12,771 nt of DNA from Oscillospiraceae bacterium (GCA_017411905.1 JAFQPB010000058.1:1-12771); one strand, 5' to 3'; shown: positions 6,466 through 12,663, counted from the first letter of the stretch. Numbers and translations: made by a program. Notes: generated by a model not told the origin, from the sequence alone.

Positions 6466-6861
6466 ATGGAAGCGCAAAAGCAATTCAGAAAGCGCAACGC
6501 TATCCTTTCTTACCTTCAGGCCACCAAGGAACACCCCTCGGCAGAGATGGTGTATATGGGCGTAAAGCAAGACTGTCCCGACATCTCTCTTGCTACGGTG
6601 TATCGGAATTTAGCTCTGTTCAGAAATCAAGGCTTGATACAGTGCGTAGGCACCGTAAAAGGAATTGAGAGATTTGACGGCAATACTGCACCTCATGTCC
6701 ACTTTTTCTGTACGGAATGCGGCAATGTACTGGATCTGCCTGAGGTAAAAGCACCTTCGCAATTATCCGAAGATGTGGAAAAGGGTACCGGCGGCAAGGT
6801 AAATATGTATAGCCTGAGCTTTGCCGGAATTTGTAAAAAATGCATAAAAAATAAAATATAA
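6466..6861 (+). CDS. perR: Fur-family transcriptional regulator, probably peroxide sensor PerR
   Basis: Metal-dependent repressor of the Fur superfamily, 131 residues. The winged helix includes HPSAEMVY and [19 protein letters not shown]. The structural zinc site is complete: C82-x2-C85 (CTEC) and C123-x2-C126 (CKKC). Candidate regulatory metal ligands aligned by eye to B. subtilis PerR are H23, D71, H77, H79 and D90; the Asp at the last position is a PerR trait, since an Asp-to-Glu change at that site in PerR lowers peroxide sensitivity. Context supports peroxide sensing: the next gene, 19 bp downstream, is a rubrerythrin, and a palindromic operator overlaps its own promoter. A Fur or Zur role cannot be excluded from sequence alone, but the neighbours favour PerR. 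Confidence 0.87.
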   Translation: MEAQKQFRKRNAILSYLQATKEHPSAEMVYMGVKQDCPDISLATVYRNLALFRNQGLIQCVGTVKGIERFDGNTAPHVHFFCTECGNVLDLPEVKAPSQLSEDVEKGTGGKVNMYSLSFAGICKKCIKNKI

Positions 6862-6880
6862 AATTTTGGAGGAAAAAATT

Positions 6881-7474
6881 ATGAAAAAGTTTGTTTGCAG
6901 TGTTTGTGGTTATGTGCACACCGCCGAGGAGCTGGACGCCGATTTCCGCTGCCCCGTATGTAAGGTCCCTGCTTCCAAGTTCGTGGAGCAAAAGGGTGAG
7001 ATGAAGCTGGCCGCTGAGCATGAGTTCGGCATCTACGAAAAGACCGTAGAAAATAACCCCGACATTTCCGCAGAGGATAAGGCCTATATCCGCGAACAGC
7101 TCTTTGCCAACTTCAACGGCGAGTGCAGCGAGGTCGGTATGTACCTGTGTATGGCTCGTATTGCTCACCGCGAGGGCTACCCTGAGATCGGCCTCTACTG
7201 GGAAAAGGCAGCATGGGAAGAGGCAGAGCACGCAGCAAAGTTCGCAGAGCTGCTGGGCAGCACCTTAGAGCCCAATATGAAGGCCACCACCCGCGACAAT
7301 CTGGCTTGGCGTGTTGACTGCGAGTTCGGCGCAACTGCCGGCAAGTTCGACCTGGCCGCCTGCGCAAAGCGCAACGGTCTGGATGCCATCCACGACACCG
7401 TCCACGAGATGGCTCGCGACGAGGCTCGCCACGGCAAGGCACTCAAGGGCCTGCTGGAAAGATATTTCAAGTAA
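6881..7474 (+). CDS. Reverse-rubrerythrin-type peroxidase (rubredoxin domain + diiron ferritin-like domain)
   Basis: Non-haem diiron peroxidase that reduces hydrogen peroxide in anaerobes, with electrons from NADH via reductase/rubredoxin in the clostridial relatives. The product is 197 residues. The N-terminal rubredoxin-like site is C6-x2-C9 (CSVCGY) and C24-x2-C27 (CPVC), the 'reverse' order compared with classical rubrerythrin. The four-helix domain spans about 62-195 with E81/E84 (GECSEVGMY), E114-x2-H117 (EAEH) and E181-x2-H184 (EARH) as iron ligands. I chose the ATG at 6881 (GGAGG 8 nt upstream) over an in-frame TTG at 6866. Codon use is strongly biased to CGC, CTG, AAG and GAG, suggesting very high expression. 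It is cotranscribed with perR. Its last 57 bp are repeated at 8047-8103. Confidence 0.93.
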   Translation: MKKFVCSVCGYVHTAEELDADFRCPVCKVPASKFVEQKGEMKLAAEHEFGIYEKTVENNPDISAEDKAYIREQLFANFNGECSEVGMYLCMARIAHREGYPEIGLYWEKAAWEEAEHAAKFAELLGSTLEPNMKATTRDNLAWRVDCEFGATAGKFDLAACAKRNGLDAIHDTVHEMARDEARHGKALKGLLERYFK

Positions 7475-7495
7475 ATAATCATCTGACCGGTGGGC
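7418..7495 (+). repeat. Direct repeat copy 1: rubrerythrin 3' end plus terminator core
   Basis: Bases 7418-7474 (codons for [18 protein letters not shown] and stop) match 8047-8103 at 51 of 57 positions by my count. After a short unlike spacer, ACCGGTGGGC (7486-7495) recurs at 8114-8123. The two copies flank the hypothetical gene at 7557-8048; the repeat period is 629 bp. Confidence 0.88.
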
Positions 7496-7510
7496 CTTGT
7501 GCCCACCAGT
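7486..7510 (+). terminator. Hairpin after rubrerythrin gene
   Basis: ACCGGTGGGC (7486-7495) and GCCCACCAGT (7501-7510) pair with one C-A mismatch around CTTGT, followed by TTTCTTG. It is a weakened terminator 11 bp after the rubrerythrin stop. Part of it (TTGTGC, 7497-7502) doubles as the possible -35 of the next gene. Confidence 0.65.
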
Positions 7511-7525
7511 TTCTTGTGATATAAT
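7497..7525 (+). promoter_or_regulatory. Promoter of the hypothetical gene, extended -10
   Basis: TATAAT (7520-7525) is a perfect -10 preceded by TGA, giving the extended form TGnTATAAT. The -35 TTGTGC (7497-7502) is poor but exactly 17 bp away. AAGGAGG (7542-7548) follows, 8 nt before the ATG at 7557. The gene thus carries its own expression signals within the repeated interval. Confidence 0.7.
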
Positions 7526-7556
7526 CCTTTCAAAGAACAACAAGGAGGCCTTGACC

Positions 7557-8048
7557 ATGGCAAATATCACACTCAATACCAAACTATTTGGTACGATTGA
7601 ATTTGACTCCGAGGATGGCCTTTGGGAATACTTCACCATTGCGTTGGACGGTAAGACAGTCGAAACCAGACTGGACATTGAAGCGTACCAGAGCGAAGAA
7701 GATGTTATACACATTCAAAACTTCTTGGCGAATATCCCTCAGTTGATTCAGAAAGCAAAAGCTGTTTTTATTGAGAACTATCCTTTGGACGAAACTATTC
7801 GGATGTTTGTGGACTTCCAAATGGAGGAAATTGATGAAGAAAGTTTATTGTCCTGCTTTACTGTGGATACCCTGTCCGACGTGACTCCCAAGCGTTTTCT
7901 TGAGGAGTTGAAATTATGTGGCATTTCCATCGACGGCAATACTGAGTGTATTATGGATTTCTGTCTGGATAAAGACATTACCGATGCTTTGCTTGTCGTA
8001 CACTTTGGTCAAAATATGGAAATCCTTGATATTGCGCATGAGAGCTGA
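7557..8048 (+). CDS. Hypothetical protein, possibly DUF2004-like
   Basis: Product of 163 residues, acidic and cytosolic, with no signal peptide or membrane segment. The N-terminal half (LFGTIEFDSEDGLWEYFTIA, then DGKTVETRLDIEAY and a helical stretch ending FIENYP) reminds me of the uncharacterised DUF2004 family; that is a memory-based guess. The C-terminal half is alternating strand and helix with three cysteines (FLEELKLCGISIDGN, CIMDFCLDKD) and ends at LDIAHES. The start is fixed by AAGGAGG and a perfect extended -10 promoter. Codon use is AT-richer and less biased than in the flanking rubrerythrin and its repeated tail, so it appears acquired. Its stop codon (8046-8048) overlaps the first two bases of the second rubrerythrin-tail copy, so it ends exactly at the recombination junction. 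Function is unknown. Confidence 0.85.
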   Translation: MANITLNTKLFGTIEFDSEDGLWEYFTIALDGKTVETRLDIEAYQSEEDVIHIQNFLANIPQLIQKAKAVFIENYPLDETIRMFVDFQMEEIDEESLLSCFTVDTLSDVTPKRFLEELKLCGISIDGNTECIMDFCLDKDITDALLVVHFGQNMEILDIAHES

Positions 8049-8103
8049 CGAGGCTCGTCACGGCAAGGCACTCAAGGGCCTGCAGGAGCGTTACTTCAAG
8101 TAA
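8047..8103 (+). pseudogene. Relic of a second rubrerythrin gene (last 18 codons and stop)
   Basis: This segment encodes [18 protein letters not shown] and stop, identical to the real rubrerythrin C-terminus except for one residue (Q for L), including the EARH iron-ligand motif. DNA identity is 51/57, and most differences are synonymous (CGT/CGC, TAC/TAT, GAG/GAA), so the copy evolved under selection as part of a real gene before being cut off. It keeps the highly biased codons of the expressed gene, unlike the hypothetical gene just before it. There is no ribosome binding site; an ATG at 8038 is in frame by chance. It is followed by a near-perfect terminator at the same distance as in copy 1. 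Confidence 0.85.
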
Positions 8104-8109
8104 GAAACC

Positions 8110-8142
8110 AAAAACCGGTGGGCATATAACCCACCGGTTTTT
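8110..8142 (+). terminator. Strong rho-independent terminator
   Basis: A perfect 13-bp stem pairs 8110-8122 (AAAAACCGGTGGG) with 8130-8142 (CCCACCGGTTTTT) around a 7-nt loop. The A and T runs make it work in both directions. It ends 18 bases before the PepSY gene start and would separate the rubrerythrin block from the ferritin block. Confidence 0.9.
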
Positions 8143-8160
8143 ATAAAAGGAGAGAGCTTT

Positions 8161-8475
8161 ATGAAAAAGAAAAAGTATTTGATTCCCCTGATCGTGGCGG
8201 CGGTTGTTCTTTTGGGAATTGTGATCGCGGTGGCTGTCGGCGGTAAAAGTGACGGTCCTTTGTCTGTTGATGATATTAAGACGGTGGTCTTAAATGACCT
8301 TGGTGTCCGGGAAAGTCAGGCGGGGGAGATCCACGCCCATCCCACAACCTTTGAAGGCGCAGCCTGCTATACTGTCTACATCACCGCGGGTGGTAAAAAT
8401 TGGGAATATATGATTGATGCTTTTACCGGGGAAGTTCTTAGTAAGACGGAAAACGACCACGGTCACAGCCATTGA
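8161..8475 (+). CDS. Membrane-anchored PepSY-domain protein with His-rich tail
   Basis: Product of 104 residues. KKKK precedes one hydrophobic helix (about 7-27, YLIPLIVAAVVLLGIVIAVAV), giving an N-in, C-out anchor without a lipobox cysteine. The outer part is a single PepSY fold: SVDDIKTVVLNDLGV (35-49), a strand region, then GGKNWEYMIDAFTGEVLSK (77-95), the typical E-Y-x-I-D-x-x-T-G-x-[VI]-L ending. The tail NDHGHSH and the EIHAHPTTF segment supply several histidines that could bind a metal; that is inference. AGGAG lies 8 nt before the ATG. It ends 18 bp before the ferritin gene, so the two are probably cotranscribed. I found no convincing promoter between the terminator at 8142 and this start. 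PepSY domains occur in protease inhibition and iron-reductase-like systems; which applies here is unknown. Confidence 0.85.
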   Translation: MKKKKYLIPLIVAAVVLLGIVIAVAVGGKSDGPLSVDDIKTVVLNDLGVRESQAGEIHAHPTTFEGAACYTVYITAGGKNWEYMIDAFTGEVLSKTENDHGHSH

Positions 8476-8493
8476 ATGTGAAAGGAGAAAAAT

Positions 8494-9003
8494 ATGAACG
8501 AACAGGTAGCAAAGCTCTTAAATGAGCAGATCAATAAGGAATTCTATTCCGCCTATCTTTATTTGGATATTGCAAATTACTATGACGAGCTGGATCTGGA
8601 TGGCTATGCCAATTACTATATGATCCAGGCGCAGGAGGAGCGGGATCACGCCTTACTCTTTATGAAATATATGCAGATTAACGGCTTAAAGGTGACCTTG
8701 GAGGCCATCGGCAAGCCCAATAAAAAATTCGATTCCGTGCTGGCTCCCTTAGAGGTGGCCGCAGAGCATGAGCGCTATGTAACCGCGCTGATCAACGATA
8801 TTTACCACGAAGCCCATCAGGCAAAGGATTACCGCACGATGAAATTCCTTGACTGGTTTGTAAATGAACAGATGGAAGAGGAAGAAAATGCGGACTCTAT
8901 GATCAGCCGCTATAAGCTGTTTGGTCAGGATCCTAAGGGTCTGTACCTTTTGGATCAGGAATATGCTGCCCGGGTCTATGCCGCGCCGTCGCTGGTGCTG
9001 TAA
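8494..9003 (+). CDS. ftnA: Non-haem ferritin
   Basis: Iron-storage protein that forms a 24-subunit shell and oxidises Fe2+ to a ferric core. The product is 169 residues, the usual size. Ferroxidase ligands align with E. coli FtnA: E16 (NKEFYSAYLYL), E49 and H52 (QEERDHALLF), E93 (EHERYVTAL), and E125, Q126, E129 (NEQMEEE). No haem-binding Met of the bacterioferritin type is evident at the usual position. AAAGGAG precedes the ATG by 6 nt. The gene lies between the PepSY membrane protein and a tiny desulforedoxin-like gene whose ribosome binding site overlaps the ferritin stop codon, so these three form an operon. With perR and rubrerythrin nearby, the region couples iron storage with peroxide defence. 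Confidence 0.95.
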   Translation: MNEQVAKLLNEQINKEFYSAYLYLDIANYYDELDLDGYANYYMIQAQEERDHALLFMKYMQINGLKVTLEAIGKPNKKFDSVLAPLEVAAEHERYVTALINDIYHEAHQAKDYRTMKFLDWFVNEQMEEEENADSMISRYKLFGQDPKGLYLLDQEYAARVYAAPSLVL

Positions 9004-9012
9004 GGAGCGTTT

Positions 9013-9165
9013 ATGGAAAACGAACTGCGCTTCAAGGAAAGCCTTGTTGTCCGGGCAGAAACAGACTGTCAGGTCTACTGCCCTATTTGCCACAAGATAT
9101 TAGACGTGAAAGAGGGTCAGCCCATTCCCCGCTGCTGCGGTAAGCCAATGGAGATTTGGGGATAG
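9013..9165 (+). CDS. Desulforedoxin-like small four-cysteine metal protein
   Basis: A 50-residue protein from ATG 9013 to TAG 9165. AAGGAG (9002-9007) overlaps the ferritin stop codon, 5 nt before the start, so translation is coupled to ferritin. Cysteines are C23-x2-C26 (CPIC) and adjacent C41-C42 (CCGKPM), 14 residues apart. Desulforedoxin and the N-terminal domain of desulfoferrodoxin have C-x2-C, about 15 residues, then CC followed by G-x-P-M, so an Fe(Cys)4 centre is likely; a zinc ribbon is the alternative. There is a fifth cysteine at C19. It lacks the superoxide reductase domain. The likely role is electron transfer to, or release of iron from, the ferritin/rubrerythrin system, inferred from its position. 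The gene is short and easily missed by automatic gene calling. Confidence 0.8.
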   Translation: MENELRFKESLVVRAETDCQVYCPICHKILDVKEGQPIPRCCGKPMEIWG

Positions 9166-9169
9166 AATT

Positions 9170-9350
9170 GTCTCTACAATCTCTTTCATAGGTACCCTGT
9201 AGGGGACGGCGCCCTCGACGACTCGCCTCACCGCATTACGTCCCTCTCGTAGCGGCGAAACGCCGCCCCTACAACCCCTTTTTGATAATGCATCGTAGGG
9301 GACGGGTTCCCTGTCCCGCGGGCAGATGTAGGCATCCGCCCCTTTTGATA
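9170..9350. repeat. Cluster of GTAGGG...CCCTAC intergenic repeats
   Basis: This gene-free 232-bp spacer (9166-9397) is mostly repeat. GTAGGGGACGGCG (9199-9211) is inverted relative to CGCCGCCCCTAC (9261-9272), bounding a ~74-bp unit with the inner hairpin GGCGAAACGCC. A second unit starts CGTAGGGGACGGG (9294 on) and resembles the recF-gyrB element at 2033. TGTCTCTACA (9170-9179) is the reverse complement of TGTAGAGACA at 12663-12672, so it is an end fragment of the element seen at the window's right edge. No coding potential is credible. Confidence 0.65.
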
Positions 9351-9357
9351 GACTGAA

Positions 9358-9385
9358 GACCCGGCAGATTTTCGTCTGCCGGGTC
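9358..9385. terminator. Stem-loop between convergent operons
   Basis: A perfect 11-bp stem GACCCGGCAGA (9358-9368) / TCTGCCGGGTC (9375-9385) with loop TTTTCG lies between the plus-strand ferritin operon and the minus-strand rqcH stop at 9398. It could serve both transcripts. No uridine run follows directly on either strand, so termination efficiency is uncertain. Confidence 0.65.
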
Positions 9386-9397
9386 AAAACACGCCTT

Positions 9398-11155
9398 TTA
9401 TTCCTCTGTTTCTTTCTTTTCTGCATTCAGGGCATCCACCACGATGTCGGGATAAGGATTTACGATGACGGTGCGGTGGCTGTGGTAGATGACCATACCG
9501 GGTTTTCCGCCGGGGATCCGCTTGATCTTACCCACCGGATTGACATCCACCGGGATGTTTTGACCGCCGGCAGTTTCCGCATAGTGGGCGGCAAGCTGGG
9601 CAGCTTGGGTCACCGTATCGTCCGGCGGTGTTGTGCCGCCGCAGGCGATAATGACGTGACTGCCGTGAACCTTTTGGGCGTGGAGCCAAATATCGTCCTT
9701 CCGGGCAAAACGGAAGGTAAGTTCCTCGTTTTGCTGATTGTTCCGTCCTACATAAATGGTGTAGCCGTCAGTAGATTCAAATTTGAGTGGGGGCAGCTTC
9801 CCCTTTTTTATCTGCTTTTTGCCGCTATCTGCGCGGATATAGCCGCCATCCTGCAGCTCCTGACGGATTTCGTCCAATTCCCGGTCAGACTCCGCGCGGT
9901 TTAGCTCGTGGAGGACACTTTGCAGATAGATAAGCTCTGTTTCGCCAAGCTCTATTTGTTTGGTAAGCTCTTTTTCTGCGTTTTTCCGTTTGCTGTAATC
10001 CTTATAATATTTTGCCGCATTTTGCTGGGGGGACAGGAGCGGAGAGATAGCCACCTCAATGGTTGCCATATTTTCGTCGTAGAAATCCTCCACCAGCACC
10101 TTTGTCATACCCTTTTGCATCTTGTGGATATTGGCGGTGAGAATATCGCCAAGCTGACGCAGCCGCTCCCGGTCATAGGTCTCCTGCAGCTCTTTTTCCT
10201 GAATGGCTAATTTTCGCTGGAGCCGCTGGCAGAGATTTTGCACAGTCTTGCGAACTGCCTGACTTTTTTGCGCCATTGCCTCTTTTTTATCTTTTTGGCT
10301 GTAAAAACCGTCTAAAAGGGCGCAAAAGCTCTCTTTTTCCCGGTATGCGCCATATTGGGTCACCGGACAAAAAGCATATTGCTTCGGTGTACCGTCGGGA
10401 GCCTCATAAACACAGGGAATGGGGTTTGCAATATACTTCCCAAAAAACTCACTTACTTTTTTAGCTGTCGTTTCAAGGTCTGCATCTTCCAGTCGGGCAT
10501 CGGTTTCACCCAGCGCATAAAGTGCTGCTTCCCGACAAACAAGAGGCGAAAGACCGCCGAGACTGTCCATCAGCCGGTCACTCAGCTTATCTGCACCCGG
10601 TTGGGTTAAAATCCGAAGATAGTCTGCTTCTGTCAGCGCCGCCGGGTCTTCCTTATTCATCGGCGCAGGATGCTGATAGTAAAGTCCCGGCAATGCCGCC
10701 CGCCCGGAGGCGGTGTCCAGTCCTACACGGCGCAGGCAGTCCAAAATTCTGCTCTCTTTATCCACAAGGTAAAGATTGCAGGTTCTGCCCATCAGCTCTG
10801 CAATGAGGGACTTTTCCGTGGGGTCACCCATCTCGTCGATACAGTCAAAGGTAAATTTCGTCCACCGCTCCATAGGAAGCTGCTCAATTTTCGTCAGCCT
10901 GCCGCCGGAGAGGTGCTTTCTCAGCAGCATACAGAACATCGGCGGCTGGGCGGGATTTTCCAAGGATTGCTCTGTAAAATGAAGCCGTGGTGCCGTGGGA
11001 GAGATGACGAACAATAGCTTTTGCCGCCCGGTAGGGGTCTTCAGCAGCAGCACCACCGTGTCCCGGGTAGGCTGGTGGATCTTTTCAATGCGGCTGCCCA
11101 CTGCCCCTTGCATTTCTCCCAAAACCGCCCGGAGAAAAAATGCATCAAATGCCAT
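9398..11155 (-). CDS. rqcH: Ribosome quality-control factor RqcH (NFACT family, Rqc2 homologue)
   Basis: Binds the obstructed 50S-peptidyl-tRNA complex and directs alanine tailing of stalled nascent chains for degradation; older annotation is fibronectin-binding protein FbpA. The product is 585 residues, typical. The NFACT-N domain begins MAFDAFFLRAVLGEM; helix-hairpin-helix and a long coiled coil occupy about 285-440 (many K/E/Q residues); the NFACT-R domain is at about 455-570 with FRFARKDDIWLHAQKVHGSHVII (480-503) and HSHRTVIVNP. The D-R pair essential in B. subtilis RqcH (D97-R98) corresponds to E96-R97 here. GGAGG lies 6 nt before the ATG at 11155. The start overlaps mrnC by 11 bp, so they are translationally coupled. 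On this side of the origin it runs against the replication fork. Confidence 0.95.
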   Translation of the reverse strand: MAFDAFFLRAVLGEMQGAVGSRIEKIHQPTRDTVVLLLKTPTGRQKLLFVISPTAPRLHFTEQSLENPAQPPMFCMLLRKHLSGGRLTKIEQLPMERWTKFTFDCIDEMGDPTEKSLIAELMGRTCNLYLVDKESRILDCLRRVGLDTASGRAALPGLYYQHPAPMNKEDPAALTEADYLRILTQPGADKLSDRLMDSLGGLSPLVCREAALYALGETDARLEDADLETTAKKVSEFFGKYIANPIPCVYEAPDGTPKQYAFCPVTQYGAYREKESFCALLDGFYSQKDKKEAMAQKSQAVRKTVQNLCQRLQRKLAIQEKELQETYDRERLRQLGDILTANIHKMQKGMTKVLVEDFYDENMATIEVAISPLLSPQQNAAKYYKDYSKRKNAEKELTKQIELGETELIYLQSVLHELNRAESDRELDEIRQELQDGGYIRADSGKKQIKKGKLPPLKFESTDGYTIYVGRNNQQNEELTFRFARKDDIWLHAQKVHGSHVIIACGGTTPPDDTVTQAAQLAAHYAETAGGQNIPVDVNPVGKIKRIPGGKPGMVIYHSHRTVIVNPYPDIVVDALNAEKKETEE

Positions 11156-11558
11156 TTTGCGCCTCCATTCCCAAGCGGAACAGCTCGTTTAAGCGCGCCG
11201 TTCTTCCCATCAAATAAAGCGCACCGAAAAGGGCCTCCAAGCCCGTGGCTTTTGCGTATTCCTGCGGTGTGGCAGATTTGGGAGCCGCGTGGGTGTGGGC
11301 GTTCTTGCCGCGGCGGTAAAAGGCCTGCTCCTCCTCACTCAGGTGCGGAAGCAGGCTTTCTGCTACCTTCGCCTGATAAGAAGCGTTGACGAATTTAATG
11401 GCGTTTTTATGGAGGTTATGGACCTTTTTCCCGCCTTTTTCACACAGATATGCGCGGCACAAAAGCTCATAGGCCCCGTCTCCCATATGGGCAAGGCCAA
11501 GGCTGGAAATCTCCTTTACCTGCGAGAGCGTCATATGCATTTCAAAATAGTTTTCCAT
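11145..11558 (-). CDS. mrnC: Mini-ribonuclease III
   Basis: Double-strand-specific RNase III lacking the RNA-binding domain; in B. subtilis MrnC matures the ends of 23S rRNA. The product is 137 residues. The catalytic signature is LGLAHMGDGAYELLCRAYL at about 20-38, whose Asp is the metal ligand; then LHKNAIKFVNASYQAKV, LSEEEQAFYRRGKNAHTHAAPKSATPQEYAKATGLEALFGALYL, where E(A)LFG supplies the second acidic site. The start ATG 11558 has GGGAGG only 4 nt away; an in-frame TTG at 11570 is within that motif and is rejected. A good promoter lies 30 bp upstream. Elsewhere mrnC often follows cysS; here it is fused into one operon with rqcH, pairing 23S maturation with 50S quality control. Confidence 0.93.
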   Translation of the reverse strand: MENYFEMHMTLSQVKEISSLGLAHMGDGAYELLCRAYLCEKGGKKVHNLHKNAIKFVNASYQAKVAESLLPHLSEEEQAFYRRGKNAHTHAAPKSATPQEYAKATGLEALFGALYLMGRTARLNELFRLGMEAQNGI

Positions 11559-11588
11559 ACAGCCTCCCAATAGGCATCGTTTTACTTA

Positions 11589-11617
11589 ATAGTAGCAGAA
11601 ACCGCCCCTGCTGTCAA
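11589..11617 (-). promoter_or_regulatory. mrnC-rqcH promoter
   Basis: Minus-strand -35 TTGACA (11612-11617, perfect) and -10 TACTAT (11589-11594) are 17 bp apart, placing the transcript start near 11582, about 24 nt before the mrnC ATG. Confidence 0.8.
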
Positions 11618-11638
11618 ACACCCAGCTATAAATTTTCC

Positions 11639-11667
11639 TTGCTATCTTAAATTCCCTATGATAAAAT
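11639..11667 (+). promoter_or_regulatory. Promoter of the zinc-site membrane protein gene
   Basis: Plus-strand -35 TTGCTA (11639-11644) and -10 TAAAAT (11662-11667) with a 17-bp spacer, divergent from the mrnC promoter. A purine-rich AAAGAGG ribosome binding site ends at 11692, 9 nt before the ATG at 11702. Confidence 0.65.
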
Positions 11668-11701
11668 GTTTACAGGATAAAGAAGAAAGAGGTGCTTTAT
11701 T

Positions 11702-12655
11702 ATGATCGGTTCCGGTCTTAAAAAATTCGCAGCAGCAAACGGTCTTTCCGTGGATAGCGGCGTGGGCTACGGCGTGCTTCGGGGCTTTCAGGTCACCCTC
11801 TCCGAGGGCAGCGGCTTTAAGCAGATCATTGTAAATACAAAATTCCCCGATGTAGAGAAGCAGAACGCCCTCCAAGCTACCCTCAACAGCGTAAACCTGC
11901 AAAGAGAGTATAGGGTGCAGCAGCTTTCCTTTACACCCAACGGCATTACCGTCGTTTTTCTTGACAACCCCGGCACGATGGCAAAAATTGAAGCCTTTAC
12001 CGATTGGTTCTTCCCTCTTCTAATGGAAGCAGACGCTTACCGCGCAGGTATTTGCCCCGAGTGTGGCGAGCCGCTGGATGATGGCAGCGTATGGAGATTG
12101 GTTTCCGGTGTTGCAGGGCTGTATCACCCCGCCTGCGCGGAAAAGGTCTCTCAGGCACTTACAGAGGAACAGGCGGCAAAGGAACAGTCCGACAACGGAA
12201 CCTATGTCAGCGGTACGATCGGTGCGCTCGTCGGTGCACTGATCGGTGCGGTGGTTTGGGCACTTGTTCTCAGTGCCGGCTATGTAGCCTCTATCATTGG
12301 CCTTTTGATCGCCTTCCTTGCGGATAAGGGCTACGACCTACTGAAAGGCCGTCAGGGTAAGGGCAAGATCGCCGCGCTGATCGTATCTGTCATTTTGGGT
12401 GTTGCTATAGGTACTGTTTTTGCAGAATTTATGGGCATTGCCAGCCTGATCGATGAGGGCTATTTCATTCCTGAAATTACTTATGCCAATATTACCGAGA
12501 TCTTCTTCTATGAGATGGCTGAAAATGCAGAATACTCCGCTGCTGTTTTGGGCAATTTCTTCCAAGGCTTGCTGTTTGCAGCTCTTGGCGTGTTTCTGTT
12601 TATCAAGCAGGCCGCTAAAAAGGTTACAGTCCCTAAGATGACGGAACTAAAATAA
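11702..12655 (+). CDS. Unrecognised membrane protein with CxxC...HxxC putative zinc site
   Basis: I do not recognise a family. The 317-residue product has a soluble N-terminal part (1-115) of mixed strands and helices with no signal peptide (MIGSGLKKFAAANGLSV). A compact putative zinc knuckle follows: C118-x2-C121 (CPECGEPLDDG) and H142-x2-C145 (YHPACAEKV). Next come a short polar helix and four likely transmembrane helices at about 171-192, 193-208, 223-245 and 280-303. A basic loop between helices 2 and 3 (DKGYDLLKGRQGKGK) favours a cytoplasmic location of that loop and of the N-terminal domain. The 246-278 loop is acidic and aromatic. It has its own promoter, is transcribed alone, and is followed by a MITE-like element. 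Function unknown; a membrane-bound sensor or regulator is one possibility only. Confidence 0.8.
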   Translation: MIGSGLKKFAAANGLSVDSGVGYGVLRGFQVTLSEGSGFKQIIVNTKFPDVEKQNALQATLNSVNLQREYRVQQLSFTPNGITVVFLDNPGTMAKIEAFTDWFFPLLMEADAYRAGICPECGEPLDDGSVWRLVSGVAGLYHPACAEKVSQALTEEQAAKEQSDNGTYVSGTIGALVGALIGAVVWALVLSAGYVASIIGLLIAFLADKGYDLLKGRQGKGKIAALIVSVILGVAIGTVFAEFMGIASLIDEGYFIPEITYANITEIFFYEMAENAEYSAAVLGNFFQGLLFAALGVFLFIKQAAKKVTVPKMTELK

Positions 12656-12663
12656 TCCATTTT

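Noticed and set aside
6866..6880. TTG start five codons upstream of rubrerythrin
   Set aside because: It lies within the GGAGG ribosome binding site region; ATG 6881 is correctly spaced and gives the standard [11 protein letters not shown] start.
7113..7714. Minus-strand frames of 109-149 codons opposite rubrerythrin and the hypothetical gene
   Set aside because: Antisense shadows produced by the strongly biased codons of the rubrerythrin gene; no start signals or motifs.
7918..8103. 61-codon frame ending in the rubrerythrin-like tail
   Set aside because: It has no ribosome binding site and its first two thirds overlap the hypothetical gene out of frame; only the tail is meaningful, as a relic.
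9100..9426. Minus-strand 108-codon frame between rqcH and ferritin operon
   Set aside because: It is a translation of the GTAGGG repeats and overlaps real genes at both ends; such repeat-derived frames are a common false call.
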